The position numbers were made by a program, and so were the translations under genes. DNA of 64,000 bases from Phenylobacterium montanum (GTDB taxonomy: Bacteria; Pseudomonadota; Alphaproteobacteria; Caulobacterales; Caulobacteraceae). The notes under the pieces were generated by a model. It did no database searches and had not been told where the DNA came from. It saw only the letters and a program-made list of their open reading frames with translations. This document shows, piece after piece, positions 41,580 to 50,641 of the stretch. How positions within the stretch are numbered: the first letter of the stretch is position 1; the number at the start of each line of letters is the position of its first letter. Where the stretch lies: NCBI RefSeq assembly GCF_018135625.1, contig NZ_CP073078.1:3690501-3754500 (forward strand), in the 5' to 3' direction.

Positions 41580-42560
41580 TCAGAACTTGAAGTTGATCAT
41601 TTTGCGCATGACGTAGATGCCCGCCGACATCCAGATCGCGCCGCCCATCAGCATCATGTGACCGCGCGGGTCGGTGAACATGACCGACATGTAGGAGGGG
41701 GTGGTGACGGTGATCAGCACCACCACGCCGGGCGGCAGGCAACCGATGATCATGGCCGAAGCGGTGGCTTCCGACGACAGGGCCTTGATCTTCTCGCGCA
41801 TCAGCTTTCGCGCGCGCAGCACGGTGGAGAGGTTGCCCAGGGCCTCGGCCAGATTGCCGCCGGTCTTCTGCTGGATCGCCAGGACGATGGTGAAGAAGCG
41901 CAGCTCGGAGGTGGGCATGCGCGCGTACATCTTCTCTAGCCCCTGGTCGATCGCGACGCCCATGGCCAGGTTTTCGACCAGGCCCTGGAACTCGGGGCCT
42001 AGGGGGGCGGGGCTCTCGCGGGCGATGATCTTCAGGCAGTCATGCACCGGCAGGCCGGACTTGATGCCGCGCACGATGATATCGATGGCGTCCGAGAAGT
42101 GCTCGATGAACCTCTTACGCCGGCGCCCCGCCAGAAAGCCGAGCACCCAGCGCGGCAGGCCCAGGCCGGCGGCCACCGGCGCGCCGAGCATGACGGGCCA
42201 CGGCGCGCGCATGACGGCTGTGGCCCCGAGCGTGATCAGGGCCATGACGCCGCTGGCGATCCAGAACTGGCGGGCGCTGAACTCCAGGCCTGCCTGCCGC
42301 AGCATGCCGTCGATGGAGAGGGTGGCCTTGCGCTGGGCGCGCTCCTGCTCCTTCAGGTTCACCAGCAGTTGCTTGCGCCGGTTGGCCTGGTCGGTGGCCT
42401 TGGCCCGCTGGCTGCGCTCGATGCGGGCGCCGCCGCCGGCGCTGACCGCCTGGGCGCGCTTCATGGTCTTGGCGCCCGGCCCGTCATTGCCGGCGAAGGC
42501 GAAGCCGAGGCCCGCCACCACGACAAACCCCAGAAGCGCGACGAGGATGGTCAGCAGCAT
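41580..42560 (-). CDS. tadB: type II/IV secretion inner-membrane platform protein TadB (CpaG)
   Basis: A 326-residue T2SSF protein. It starts with a membrane helix (MLLTILVALLGFVVVAGLGF), a basic cytoplasmic linker, then two helices and the core FSDAIDIIVRGIKSGLPVHD, and ends with a helix in GCLPPGVVVLITV. It pairs with TadC in the platform. It lies six bases after the CpaF stop, so translation is coupled. Confidence 0.9.
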   Translation of the reverse strand: MLLTILVALLGFVVVAGLGFAFAGNDGPGAKTMKRAQAVSAGGGARIERSQRAKATDQANRRKQLLVNLKEQERAQRKATLSIDGMLRQAGLEFSARQFWIASGVMALITLGATAVMRAPWPVMLGAPVAAGLGLPRWVLGFLAGRRRKRFIEHFSDAIDIIVRGIKSGLPVHDCLKIIARESPAPLGPEFQGLVENLAMGVAIDQGLEKMYARMPTSELRFFTIVLAIQQKTGGNLAEALGNLSTVLRARKLMREKIKALSSEATASAMIIGCLPPGVVVLITVTTPSYMSVMFTDPRGHMMLMGGAIWMSAGIYVMRKMINFKF

Positions 42561-42566
42561 CGGCGC

Positions 42567-44165
42567 CTACTCCGCCGCGTCCAGAGCTTCGGCCAGTTCC
42601 CGCTCAAGACCATAGTAGCGGGCCCGGTCCCAGAACCTGGGACGCGCAATGCCGGTGGAGCGGTGGCGCCCCCGGACCTTGCCGTTCTCGTCCTCGCCGG
42701 TGATTTCGTAGACGAACAGGTCCTGGGTGATGATGACCTCGCCCTCTAGGCCCAGCACCTCGGTCACGTGGGTGATACGGCGCGAGCCGTCGCGCAGGCG
42801 GGCGGCCTGGATGATCACGTCGATCGAGCCCACGATCATCTCGCGGATGGTCTTGGACGGCAGGCCGTAGCCGCCCATGGTGATCATGGATTCGATCCGG
42901 CTGATGGCTTCGCGCGGGGAGTTGGCGTGCAGCGTGCCCATCGAGCCGTCGTGGCCGGTGTTCATGGCCTGCAGGAGGTCGAAGGCTTCCGGTCCGCGCA
43001 CTTCGCCGACGATGATCCGCTCGGGACGCATCCGCAGACAGTTCTTGACCAGGTCGCGCATGGTGATCGTGCCCGAGCCTTCGAGGTTCGGCGGCCGGGT
43101 CTCCAGGCGCACCACGTGCGGCTGCTGCAGCTGCAGTTCGGCCGCGTCCTCGCAGGTGATCACCCGTTCGGTCGGGTCGATGAAGGCGGTCATGGTGTTG
43201 AGCAGGGTGGTCTTGCCCGAGCCGGTGCCGCCCGAGATGACCACGTTGCAGCGCGAGGCGCCGATCACACCCAGCACCCGCGCCCCTTCCGGGCTGATCG
43301 AGTTGAACTCGACCAGGTTGCGCATGGTCAGCTTGTCCTTCTTGAACTTCCGGATGGTCAGGGTGGGGCCATCCAGGGCCAAGGGAGGGGCGATGACGTT
43401 GACCCGGCTGCCGTCGGGCAGGCGGGCGTCGCAGATCGGCGAGCTTTCGTCGACCCGCCGGCCGACCTGGCTGACGATCCGCTGGCAGATGTTCATCAGC
43501 TGGGCGTTGTCGCGGAAGCGGACATTGGTCAGCTGGACCTTGCCGCCGACTTCGATGAACACCCGCCCGGCGCCGTTGACCATGATGTCGGCGATGTCGT
43601 CGCGGGCCAGCAGCGGCTCCAGCGGGCCATAGCCCAGGACGTCGTTGATGATCTCCTGGACCAGGTGTTCCTGTTCCGCGACCGACATCGACACGTTCTT
43701 GATCGCCACCAGCTCGGCGACGATGTCGCGGATTTCCTCGCCCGCGGTCTTGGTGTCGAGCTGGGCCAGCTGGCCCAGGTCGATGGTGTTGATCAGGGCG
43801 TTGAAGATCGCCGTCTTGGTGGCGTGGAAATAATCGCTCTGTTCACGGACGATCTCGGTCGCCGCGACGGTCTGGGCGGCGCGCAGCTGCTCAAAGCCGG
43901 CGGTGGCCTTGGGGCCTGCGCCGGCCTGGGGCTTGGGACCGGCGGGCTTGGCTGGCGCCGCCTGGGGCTGGGGCGCGGCGCGGGGCGCGGGCGCAGCGGC
44001 GGCCGGCGGCGGGGCTTCCGGCGCCAGGGCCTGGCGCGCCTCGGCGGGATCGACCGGCTGAGGTCGGGTGGCGATCGGCGCAGTCGGGGCCACGGCCGGC
44101 GGCGCCGCCGCAGCCGGCTTGGGCGGAGGGGTTTGAGATCCGTCGCTCGATCGCTTGCCGAACAA
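42567..44165 (-). CDS. cpaF: pilus assembly ATPase CpaF (TadA), TTG start
   Basis: A 532-residue secretion ATPase. A Pro/Ala-rich N-terminus of about 90 residues precedes the all-helical N-domain. The ATPase core has Walker A VISGGTGSGKTTLLNTMTAF, Asp box VITCEDAAELQLQ, and Walker B ERIIVGEVRGPEAFDLLQAM. It powers pilus extension, and in Caulobacter also retraction. The cpaE stop lies in the same frame three codons before, so the start must be at or after the TTG (encoding MFGKRSSD, a common N-terminus of the family). The ribosome-binding site is weak. Confidence 0.93.
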   Translation of the reverse strand: MFGKRSSDGSQTPPPKPAAAAPPAVAPTAPIATRPQPVDPAEARQALAPEAPPPAAAAPAPRAAPQPQAAPAKPAGPKPQAGAGPKATAGFEQLRAAQTVAATEIVREQSDYFHATKTAIFNALINTIDLGQLAQLDTKTAGEEIRDIVAELVAIKNVSMSVAEQEHLVQEIINDVLGYGPLEPLLARDDIADIMVNGAGRVFIEVGGKVQLTNVRFRDNAQLMNICQRIVSQVGRRVDESSPICDARLPDGSRVNVIAPPLALDGPTLTIRKFKKDKLTMRNLVEFNSISPEGARVLGVIGASRCNVVISGGTGSGKTTLLNTMTAFIDPTERVITCEDAAELQLQQPHVVRLETRPPNLEGSGTITMRDLVKNCLRMRPERIIVGEVRGPEAFDLLQAMNTGHDGSMGTLHANSPREAISRIESMITMGGYGLPSKTIREMIVGSIDVIIQAARLRDGSRRITHVTEVLGLEGEVIITQDLFVYEITGEDENGKVRGRHRSTGIARPRFWDRARYYGLERELAEALDAAE

Positions 44166-44174
44166 GGGCGCCGC

Positions 44175-46079
44175 CTATTTCAGCTTGAACAGGGAAGCCA
44201 GGGCCGACTTCTTGGGCGCCGGCGGGGCCTCGCGGCGGGCGATCATCTGCGCCAGCACCTGGAAGCTCTCTGCCGGTTTGGACTTGGGCCCGACCTCGCC
44301 GACCATCTGGCCGTTGTTGGCCGCCTGGCCGAAGAGCTTGGCGTCGAAGGGCACGATCACCGGATTTTCGATGCCGAGGGCCGAGGCGAAGTCCTTGATC
44401 GGGATCTCCGGCCGGCCGGGCACGCCGACCTGGTTGACCACCAGCTTAGGCGGGGTGTCATTGGGCCGGGCCTGGCGCAGAAGGTCGAGAATATTCTTGG
44501 CGTTGCGCAGCGAGGCCAGGTCCGGCGTGGCGGTGATCACCACCTCGTCGGCGGCCAGCAGCACCCGGCGCATCCAGTTGGACCACAGGTGCGGCAGGTC
44601 GAGCACGATGAACGGCGCGGCGGTGCGCACCTTGGTCGCCACCTCCTCGAAGGCGTCGGCCGAGATTTCGTAGTCGTGGTCCAGGGTCGCAGGCGCTGCG
44701 AACAGGCTGAGCCTCTCCGAACAGCGCACCATCATCCGGTCCAGCAGCACCGGGTCCAGGCGCTCGGGCTGGCTCAGGGCGTCGACCACCCCCTGCAAAG
44801 GGTCCTGGTTGAAGTCGAGGCCGGCGGTGCCGAACGGCAGGTCGAAGTCGACGATCGCGGTCGATGACTGCATGTGCTCGCTGAGCGCATGGGCCAGGTT
44901 GTGCGCCACGGTCGAGGAGCCCACCCCGCCCCGCGCGCCGACAAAGGCGATCTGCCGGCCGACGAAGGGGGCCGAGGGGTCGGCGTAGAGCGTGGTGATG
45001 GCCGAGATCAGCTGCAGGGTCTGCAGCGGGGCGACCAGATACTCGCTGACCCCGCGGCGCATCAGCTCGCGATAGAGGGTGATGTCGTTGTGCTGGCCGA
45101 TCACCACAACCTTGGTGCCGGTGTCGCAGACCTCGGCCAGCTGGTCGAGCTTGGCCACCAGGGCCGGGCCGGGCTCCATGCACTCGACGATCACCAGCGG
45201 CGGGGTCGGCTGGTTCTGATAGGCCTGGACGGCCGCGGCCAGGCCGCCGGAGCGGACCTGGGTGCTGGCCCGGGTCATGCGGCGGTCCTTGGAGGACTGC
45301 TCCGCCGTCTCCAGGGTGTCGGGGCGCTCGCAATAGATGTGGATGCCGATCCGCGGAACGCTCAGCTCGCCGTGGTGGGCGTGGCCGAAGGCGTGCGGGT
45401 CGAAGGCGGGCTCGCTGGCGGCCATGGCCGGCGCAGGCGCGGCCTCGGCCGCCTCGGCCATGACCGGATCAGCCATGACCGGATCAGCCATGACCGTCTC
45501 AACTTGAGGCGCGAAGGCCTCCTGCTGCGGCTCGGGCGCGGTCATCTCCGGCTCAGGCTCCGGTTCCGCATAGGCCGGGACGGGCGCGGCTTCCTCAACG
45601 ATGGCCGGCGCCGCGGGCTCCTCCCCGGCAAAGGCGACAGGTTCGGGCTCTTCGGCGGCGAAGGCCGTGGCTTCGGTCTCTTCCTCCGCGAAAGCGATTT
45701 CCTCTACGAAGGCGACGGGCTCGTCCTGATGCGTGACGATCTCGACGGCTTCGTCTTCGACGGCCGCGGCCGCAGCCGCTTCAGCCTGGGCGAGCGCGGC
45801 GGCGTTGATCTCCGCCTCGAGCGCCTCCACAGCCTGCTGCAGGGACAGGGGCGTCAGCTGCTCGGCCGGCTCGCTCTCATAGGGCGGCAGGGCGGCTTCG
45901 GCGAAGGGGTCGTGGGTCGCGGTTTCGCCGAAGGGATCTTCGAACGGGTCGTCTTCGCCCTCGGGACGCGACAGGGCGGCTGGCGCGCGCCAGGCCTCGC
46001 CCACGTCCAGGGTGAACTCGTCGTCCGCTTCGAAGCCCGTTTCGGCCTCTGCGTCGGTCAGGGAGGAAGGCTTGTGCAA
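44175..46079 (-). CDS. cpaE: pilus localisation protein CpaE (TadZ) with long acidic N-terminus, TTG start
   Basis: A 634-residue protein, longer than the 400-520 typical of the family. Residues 1-240 are acidic, Ala/Glu/Pro-rich and probably disordered. A receiver-like domain (around VIVECMEPGPALVAKLDQLA) follows, then a MinD/ParA ATPase with the deviant Walker A VGARGGVGSSTVAHNLAHAL, and STAIVDFDLPFGTAGLDFNQ. CpaE places the pilus machine at the pole. The start is TTG with AGGAGG seven bases upstream. A 15-base repeat lies in the acidic part. It is 11 bases after the cpaD stop. Confidence 0.9.
   Translation of the reverse strand: MHKPSSLTDAEAETGFEADDEFTLDVGEAWRAPAALSRPEGEDDPFEDPFGETATHDPFAEAALPPYESEPAEQLTPLSLQQAVEALEAEINAAALAQAEAAAAAAVEDEAVEIVTHQDEPVAFVEEIAFAEEETEATAFAAEEPEPVAFAGEEPAAPAIVEEAAPVPAYAEPEPEPEMTAPEPQQEAFAPQVETVMADPVMADPVMAEAAEAAPAPAMAASEPAFDPHAFGHAHHGELSVPRIGIHIYCERPDTLETAEQSSKDRRMTRASTQVRSGGLAAAVQAYQNQPTPPLVIVECMEPGPALVAKLDQLAEVCDTGTKVVVIGQHNDITLYRELMRRGVSEYLVAPLQTLQLISAITTLYADPSAPFVGRQIAFVGARGGVGSSTVAHNLAHALSEHMQSSTAIVDFDLPFGTAGLDFNQDPLQGVVDALSQPERLDPVLLDRMMVRCSERLSLFAAPATLDHDYEISADAFEEVATKVRTAAPFIVLDLPHLWSNWMRRVLLAADEVVITATPDLASLRNAKNILDLLRQARPNDTPPKLVVNQVGVPGRPEIPIKDFASALGIENPVIVPFDAKLFGQAANNGQMVGEVGPKSKPAESFQVLAQMIARREAPPAPKKSALASLFKLK
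45457..45501. repeat. 15-base tandem repeat inside cpaE
   Basis: Three copies in a row of GCCATGACCGGATCA (the third differs at its end) encode on the minus strand a repeated five-residue unit MADPV in the acidic disordered region of CpaE. The unit is in frame, so gain or loss of a copy would change only the length of the disordered arm. Confidence 0.8.
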
Positions 46080-46090
46080 GTGATCGCCTC

Positions 46091-46789
46091 CTATTGCACG
46101 ACGTTCGAAACGGCGCCGGTGGCCTGCTCGTCCTTGGCCGAGGACGTCACCAGGCCTTGCCGATATTTGTTCAGGACGGTCTCGCGGCGCCCGGCGTCAG
46201 CGTCGTCCATGGCCCGTGGCCCAGCCAGATCGGCGGGGTTGGCGACCATGGCGGCGGTGTTGGCGGTGATTGCGCAGCCGAAGTTGGAATTGACCTCGTT
46301 ACCGCCGGTCTTGGTGAAGTCCTGCCAGTCGCGGCCGCAGCGCGGGCCTTCGGCCTGATAGCGGGTGAAGGCGACCTGGATCACCGGCCCCGTAGCGCCG
46401 GCCGGCTGATCGTAGGCGGTGATGTGGATCAGGGCCGGGGCCACGCCCAGGCTCTGCAGCCGCTCCTCGATCGCCATCACGGCGTGCGAAGCGTCGTGGC
46501 CATCGCCCGAGGGCGCGCGGATGGTGACTTCGTGCCCGCTGGTCTCGCGCCAGCGCCCGGCGAAGGCCTCCAGCGCCTCGCCCTGGCGTTCGGAGAGGCC
46601 GCTGGCGTGGGCCGCCAGCTGGATCTCATCCGGCGACTGGGTCACCGCGATCTTGAAGTTCTGCGTCGGGGTCAGGCCCTTGGCGACCACGGGGTCGGGC
46701 TTGGCCGGCGGGGTGGCGCAGGCGGCGGCGCTCGCCGCCAGGGCGATCCAGGCCAGGGTGCGCAGGCTGGGGCGCTTATTCGATGACAT
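46091..46789 (-). CDS. cpaD: pilus assembly lipoprotein CpaD
   Basis: A 232-residue lipoprotein. It begins MSSNKRPSLRTLAWIALAAS and has a lipobox ending AAACA near residue 24. The CpaD_like region includes FAGRWRETSGHEVTIRAPSG and FGCAITANTAAMVANPADL, the family ending motif. It is thought to help assemble the secretin CpaC in the outer membrane. The start at 46789 lies inside the end of cpaC (overlap of 14 bases), so translation is coupled. Confidence 0.9.
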   Translation of the reverse strand: MSSNKRPSLRTLAWIALAASAAACATPPAKPDPVVAKGLTPTQNFKIAVTQSPDEIQLAAHASGLSERQGEALEAFAGRWRETSGHEVTIRAPSGDGHDASHAVMAIEERLQSLGVAPALIHITAYDQPAGATGPVIQVAFTRYQAEGPRCGRDWQDFTKTGGNEVNSNFGCAITANTAAMVANPADLAGPRAMDDADAGRRETVLNKYRQGLVTSSAKDEQATGAVSNVVQ

Positions 46790-48332
46790 AGCCGACGGGT
46801 CCCTGATAGTTGCGCGCCGCGGCATCCGCCTCAGGCGGCGCCTTGTAGACCTTGTTCATATGACCCAGCAGCGTGGTCTCCACGTCGCTGGCCAGCTTCA
46901 GCCCGTCCGCGGGGGTCTGCAGCTTGTCCGGGCTGGTGGGCTGGGCGATGTAGGGGGTGACGATCACCACCAGTTCGGTCTCGCCTTCCTGGTAGTCGCG
47001 CGAGCGGAACAGAGCCCCCAGCACCGGGAGATTCATCAGCCCGGGCAGGCTGTCGAGATCCTGCTTGCTCTCCTCCTTCAGAAGGCCGGCGATCATCATC
47101 GCCCCGCCCGAAGGCAGTTCGACCGTGGTCTCCGCGCGGCGGACGTTCAGGCCCGGGATGACCAGGTTCACCCCGCCGGTGGCCAGGCCGAAGGCGCCGA
47201 GGTTGCTCAGCTCGGAGACTTCGGTCGACAGCTTCAGCGAAATGCGCCCGCCAGACAGCACGACGGGGGTGAAGCCGAGGCCCACGCCGTAGGGCTTGAA
47301 GTCGACGGTCACGCGACCGGTGTTGTCCTCGCCGACGGGCACGGGGTACTCGCCGCCAGCCAGGAACTTGGCCGCTTCGCCCGAGACCGTGGTCAGGGTC
47401 GGCTCGGCCAGGGTGCGCACCAGGCCCACCCGCTCGAAAGCCTGGATCGAGGCGTTGGCCTTGTTCAGGCCGGTGCTGCCGGCGGTGGTCTGGATGGTCG
47501 AGATGGTGCCCTGGCCGCCGTTGGTGCAGGTGCGGCAGACCACCGGCAGGTCGTAGGAATTGGTCAGCGGGTCCCAGGCCTTGGTCTGGGGTTGCTGAGT
47601 GGTGTCCAGGCTGTAGCCGCCGCTGCCGCCGCCGAGGAGCGCGCCGTTGACGCCCCAGGAGGCCGCCTCGGTGATCATGTATTGCGGGCTGCCCAGCTGG
47701 CCGAGGGTGGCGCCGAGGTTGAACCCGAGCTGCTTGAGCGAGGCGCGTTGCACCTCGACAATGCGGACCTTGAGCATCACCTGCTCCTTGCCCGCGATTG
47801 AGAGCAGGTTGACCACCTGTTCCGGCTTGTCGGTGAACTGCTGGGCGATCTGCACCGCCCGGTCGGCGTCGGCCGCGCTGGCGACGCCGCCGCTCAGGAC
47901 CACGCTCTTGTTGACGCCCTCCACATGCACGGTCGAGCCGGGCAGGATGCGGTTGATGGTCTGGCCGAGGGCGCTGAAGTCCTGGTCGACCCGAATGCTG
48001 AGGGCCAGGATGCGCCGGCCGGCGCCGTCGAAGAACACCGCATCGGTCTGGCCGGGCGAGACGCCGAGGATCGAGATGCTGCGCGGAGAGCGCAGAAGGG
48101 CGTCGGCGACCTGCGGATTGGTGACCATCACGTCGCGGGCGTCGACCGGCAGATCGACCATGGCCGACTTGCCCTTGGGTATGTCGATCGTTCGCGCCAG
48201 GGCGCCCTGGGTGGACAGGTTCACCCGAAGGACATCGCCGCCGCTGGCAGTCTGGGACCAGGCGGGCGCGGCCAGGGCGGTCAGGGCGCCGGCGGCGAGT
48301 ATGGCGGCGAGTTTCACGGCGGGGCTGGTCAT
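46776..48332 (-). CDS. cpaC: outer-membrane secretin CpaC (RcpA)
   Basis: A 518-residue secretin with a signal peptide (MTSPAVKLAAILAAGALTAL, cut near AWS-QTA). The pilus N-terminal domain starts near residue 36 (VNLSTQGALARTIDIPKGKS), then a BON-like segment (HVEGVNKSVVLSGGVASAAD) and the secretin domain beginning VMLKVRIVEVQRASLKQLGF. NLVIPGLNVRRAETTVELPS and GGAMMIAGLLKEES are its signature. It forms the pore for the pilus. Its ATG overlaps the stop of cpaB (ATGA). Confidence 0.93.
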   Translation of the reverse strand: MTSPAVKLAAILAAGALTALAAPAWSQTASGGDVLRVNLSTQGALARTIDIPKGKSAMVDLPVDARDVMVTNPQVADALLRSPRSISILGVSPGQTDAVFFDGAGRRILALSIRVDQDFSALGQTINRILPGSTVHVEGVNKSVVLSGGVASAADADRAVQIAQQFTDKPEQVVNLLSIAGKEQVMLKVRIVEVQRASLKQLGFNLGATLGQLGSPQYMITEAASWGVNGALLGGGSGGYSLDTTQQPQTKAWDPLTNSYDLPVVCRTCTNGGQGTISTIQTTAGSTGLNKANASIQAFERVGLVRTLAEPTLTTVSGEAAKFLAGGEYPVPVGEDNTGRVTVDFKPYGVGLGFTPVVLSGGRISLKLSTEVSELSNLGAFGLATGGVNLVIPGLNVRRAETTVELPSGGAMMIAGLLKEESKQDLDSLPGLMNLPVLGALFRSRDYQEGETELVVIVTPYIAQPTSPDKLQTPADGLKLASDVETTLLGHMNKVYKAPPEADAAARNYQGPVGYVIE

Positions 48333-49228
48333 TGCGACACCGTTTCGTCAGTGGTCTTGCCGGCGCGCACGACGCGCACCGTTCCATTGGCGCCTTGGGA
48401 TTCCTCTTCGACCCCTCGGGTCGGGGATCCGGCGGCGTCGCTGTAGGCGCGAAGGGCCAGGATCACTTCGCCCTGGGCCTTGGCCCGGGCCAGCACCTCG
48501 ACGTCGGCCGACGCGACCTCGAGGGTCGCCACGGTGCCGATCATGGATTGTGCATTCTTGGCCGCTTGGCTGGCCTGGTCGATGGCCAGGACCCGGACAT
48601 TGCGCATCAGGGTGGAGGTAATGAACGGCGCGCGTCCGCCGCCGGCCGGCGCTTCGCCCTGGTGGCTCTGCAGCACGTCCACATGGTCGCCGGGCAGGAT
48701 GAAGCCGCCCGCGCCGGTGGCGGTGGTGACGGGGATCGAGATGGCGCGCATGCCCTTCTGCACCACGATGGCCATGTAACCTCCCTCGCCGCCGCGCACG
48801 AGCTTGCTCTGCACAATCGGCTCGTTGGCCACCAGGGGCACGCGCACGATGGCGCCATAGAGCGCTTCCATCGGCCCGCCGGTGACGGCCGCAGCGGCCT
48901 GGTTGGCGACGTAGCTGGCCTTGCGTGCGATCGCATCGCCGGTGGTGGCCGGCGCGGCCTGGGCGGCGCGGCCGTCAGTGATGAAGGCGGCGTTGAGGCT
49001 GTCGGCCGGCCAGGCCTGCCAGCCGATGTCGCCGCCGGCCAGGCGCGTGCCGATCGGCAGGTCGCGCTTGGCCACCAGGACCTGGGTCATGGGCTTTATC
49101 GCCGCAGGCGCGGCGGCCATCGCCTGGTGCGGCGCGGCCGGCCTGACGGCGATGTTGTGCACGATCAGCGCAATGCCGATCGCGGCGACCGCCGAAACGG
49201 CGATGATGATGATTCGCGATGCGCCCAT
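48329..49228 (-). CDS. cpaB: pilus assembly protein CpaB (RcpC)
   Basis: A 299-residue membrane-anchored SAF-domain protein. The N-terminal helix is RIIIIAVSAVAAIGIALIVH; the SAF domain is VLVAKRDLPIGTRLAGGDIG, followed by the RcpC region GAGGFILPGDHVDVLQSHQG. It helps stabilise the secretin. I chose the ATG at 49228; a TTG 18 bases earlier also has a good upstream GGAG and cannot be excluded. The gap to cpaA is 259 bases and contains no gene. Confidence 0.88.
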   Translation of the reverse strand: MGASRIIIIAVSAVAAIGIALIVHNIAVRPAAPHQAMAAAPAAIKPMTQVLVAKRDLPIGTRLAGGDIGWQAWPADSLNAAFITDGRAAQAAPATTGDAIARKASYVANQAAAAVTGGPMEALYGAIVRVPLVANEPIVQSKLVRGGEGGYMAIVVQKGMRAISIPVTTATGAGGFILPGDHVDVLQSHQGEAPAGGGRAPFITSTLMRNVRVLAIDQASQAAKNAQSMIGTVATLEVASADVEVLARAKAQGEVILALRAYSDAAGSPTRGVEEESQGANGTVRVVRAGKTTDETVSQ

Positions 49229-49487
49229 AGGACGGCCGTTCTCCAACCCCGATCGGATAAGGCGCGAGGGGCCGAATCTGATCGATGCGCACGATTTGCG
49301 CCGTTAAAGATTGGGCGGGGCATAGTTAACGGGTGGCTAAGCCGGAGCCTAAATCGGCCAAGTCGCCATCATCTGCGACGGCGCCGAGGGGACAGGGCTG
49401 CGAACATCTCGCAGGAACCGGTGTTGAAGCGCGCTGGCGGTACCGGGAAACCGCGGCGGGCGGCTCGCAGATCTCGGGAAACTGATT

Positions 49488-50003
49488 CTAGAAGCCGTGC
49501 AGGCCGGCCGCGATCCCGGCGTGCGGAAAGGCGACCAGGGCGCCCGCGGCGATGGCGATGCCGTAGGGAACGTCCCCGCCGGGGGTCACCAGCCGCTCGA
49601 CCCAGCCGGGCGCGCCAGCCAGGCGGCTGCGCACAAAGCTGGAGCGCGCGTTCAGCAGCAGAACGGCGAGACCGCCGCCGCACAGGGCGGTGACGATCAG
49701 GAAGCTCGCCACCGCCGGCCAGCCGAGCCAAAGGGCGGCGACCGCGAACAGCTTGGCGTCGCCGCCGCCGATCCAGCCGGCCGCGAACATGGCCATGCCG
49801 GCCGCTAGTGCTGCGACGCCGACGCCGAGGTCGAGGCCGATCTCGCCCAATGGGCGGCCGAGCATCAGGGTCACGGGCAGGAAGCCGGCCAGCAGGACCA
49901 GGGACAGGCGGTTGGGAATGGTGAAGCTGGTGGCGTCGGACAGGGCGGCGATGATCATCACCGCTGGGAAGATCGTCAGCAGGATGGCCTGGAAGAGGGG
50001 CAT
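49488..50003 (-). CDS. cpaA: prepilin peptidase CpaA
   Basis: A 171-residue A24-family aspartic protease with about six membrane helices. The catalytic aspartates are in AALSDATSFTIPNRLS and GWIGGGDAKLFAVAALWLG. It cleaves the short basic leader of the Flp pilin and of TadE-like pseudopilins at the inner membrane. It is the second gene after pilA, with a terminator between that lets pilA be made in excess. Confidence 0.92.
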   Translation of the reverse strand: MPLFQAILLTIFPAVMIIAALSDATSFTIPNRLSLVLLAGFLPVTLMLGRPLGEIGLDLGVGVAALAAGMAMFAAGWIGGGDAKLFAVAALWLGWPAVASFLIVTALCGGGLAVLLLNARSSFVRSRLAGAPGWVERLVTPGGDVPYGIAIAAGALVAFPHAGIAAGLHGF

Positions 50004-50105
50004 GGCGGGTCCGGCGCTCTAGCTCTGGTTCGACGACAATGGGCTTCAGCCGGTGAAGGAAGAGTTGCTCCGGTCTTCAGGCGGCCCGGACCGGAAAAAG
50101 AAAAA

Positions 50106-50131
50106 GGCCGCGACGCTGTCGCGCCGCGGCC
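50106..50131 (-). terminator. rho-independent terminator after pilA
   Basis: On the minus strand GGCCGCG pairs with CGCGGCC around a 12-base loop and is followed by TTTTTCTTTTT. It lies 30 bases after the pilA stop. It should yield an abundant monocistronic pilA message, with partial read-through into the cpa genes. Confidence 0.85.
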
Positions 50132-50160
50132 CGTTTCGTGGCTGCAAGTTCCCTAAGCGA

Positions 50161-50325
50161 TTAGGGCAGCTTGGTGTTGATCGAACCGAACGCGGTGTTC
50201 AGCTTGCTGCCCAGGGTCGAGACAGCGGTGATGATCACGACGGCGATCAGGGCGACGATCAGGCCATACTCGATGGCCGTGGCGCCCGACTCGTCCTTCA
50301 TGAAGCGGGTGACGAACTTCGACAT
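50161..50325 (-). CDS. pilA: Flp-type major pilin PilA
   Basis: A 54-residue Flp/Fap pilin. MSKFVTRFMKDESGATAIEY shows the basic leader and the cleavage site after the glycine of ESG, followed by the hydrophobic GLIVALIAVVIITAVSTLG. This is the size and layout of Caulobacter PilA. The start at 50325 has GGGAG eight bases upstream. It is transcribed leftwards ahead of cpaA. The leader region is AT-rich with a possible CtrA site. Confidence 0.95.
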   Translation of the reverse strand: MSKFVTRFMKDESGATAIEYGLIVALIAVVIITAVSTLGSKLNTAFGSINTKLP

Positions 50326-50641
50326 GATTTTAGCTCCCGTTTTGGCAAGCGGTTGAGTTGGAGGATCAAGCCAACCAACTCGGCCTGCTCGCCCCGAAAA
50401 CACGAGCATCATGTCGCGACTGCCTTAACATGACATGAAACGAATATGGTTATTTGAATTAAATCAATAGTTTACACCTATTTACCATTACCATCGGTTA
50501 ACCACGTAGCCAAAACCCCGGCAAATTGGGCGACTTGGCCTCATTAGATTCCCACGCGCGCGTATCGTTCGAGGGATTTCAGACTTTATTGACCAATCCA
50601 GCGGACTCTTCGGGGCGATTCCGTCGTGGAGAATTTTCGCC
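50326..50641. promoter_or_regulatory. divergent pilA promoter region with CtrA-like site
   Basis: This 316-base gap is clearly AT-rich between about 50430 and 50515. TTAA-N7-TGAA at 50425-50439 differs by one base from the CtrA consensus TTAA-N7-TTAA. GATTC at 50547 and GACTC at 50604 are CcrM sites. In Caulobacter pilA is activated by CtrA, so control here is plausible. The other promoter should serve the rightward pilus gene at 50642. Confidence 0.5.

Noticed and set aside
42768-44867. 699-codon plus-strand frame opposite cpaF and cpaE
   Set aside because: Antisense shadow with His/Asp/Gly-rich low-complexity sequence; cpaF and cpaE motifs are on the other strand.
45457-45501. Possible CRISPR-like array
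   Set aside because: The three 15-base units are directly adjacent with no spacers and lie in frame in cpaE, so it is a coding repeat.
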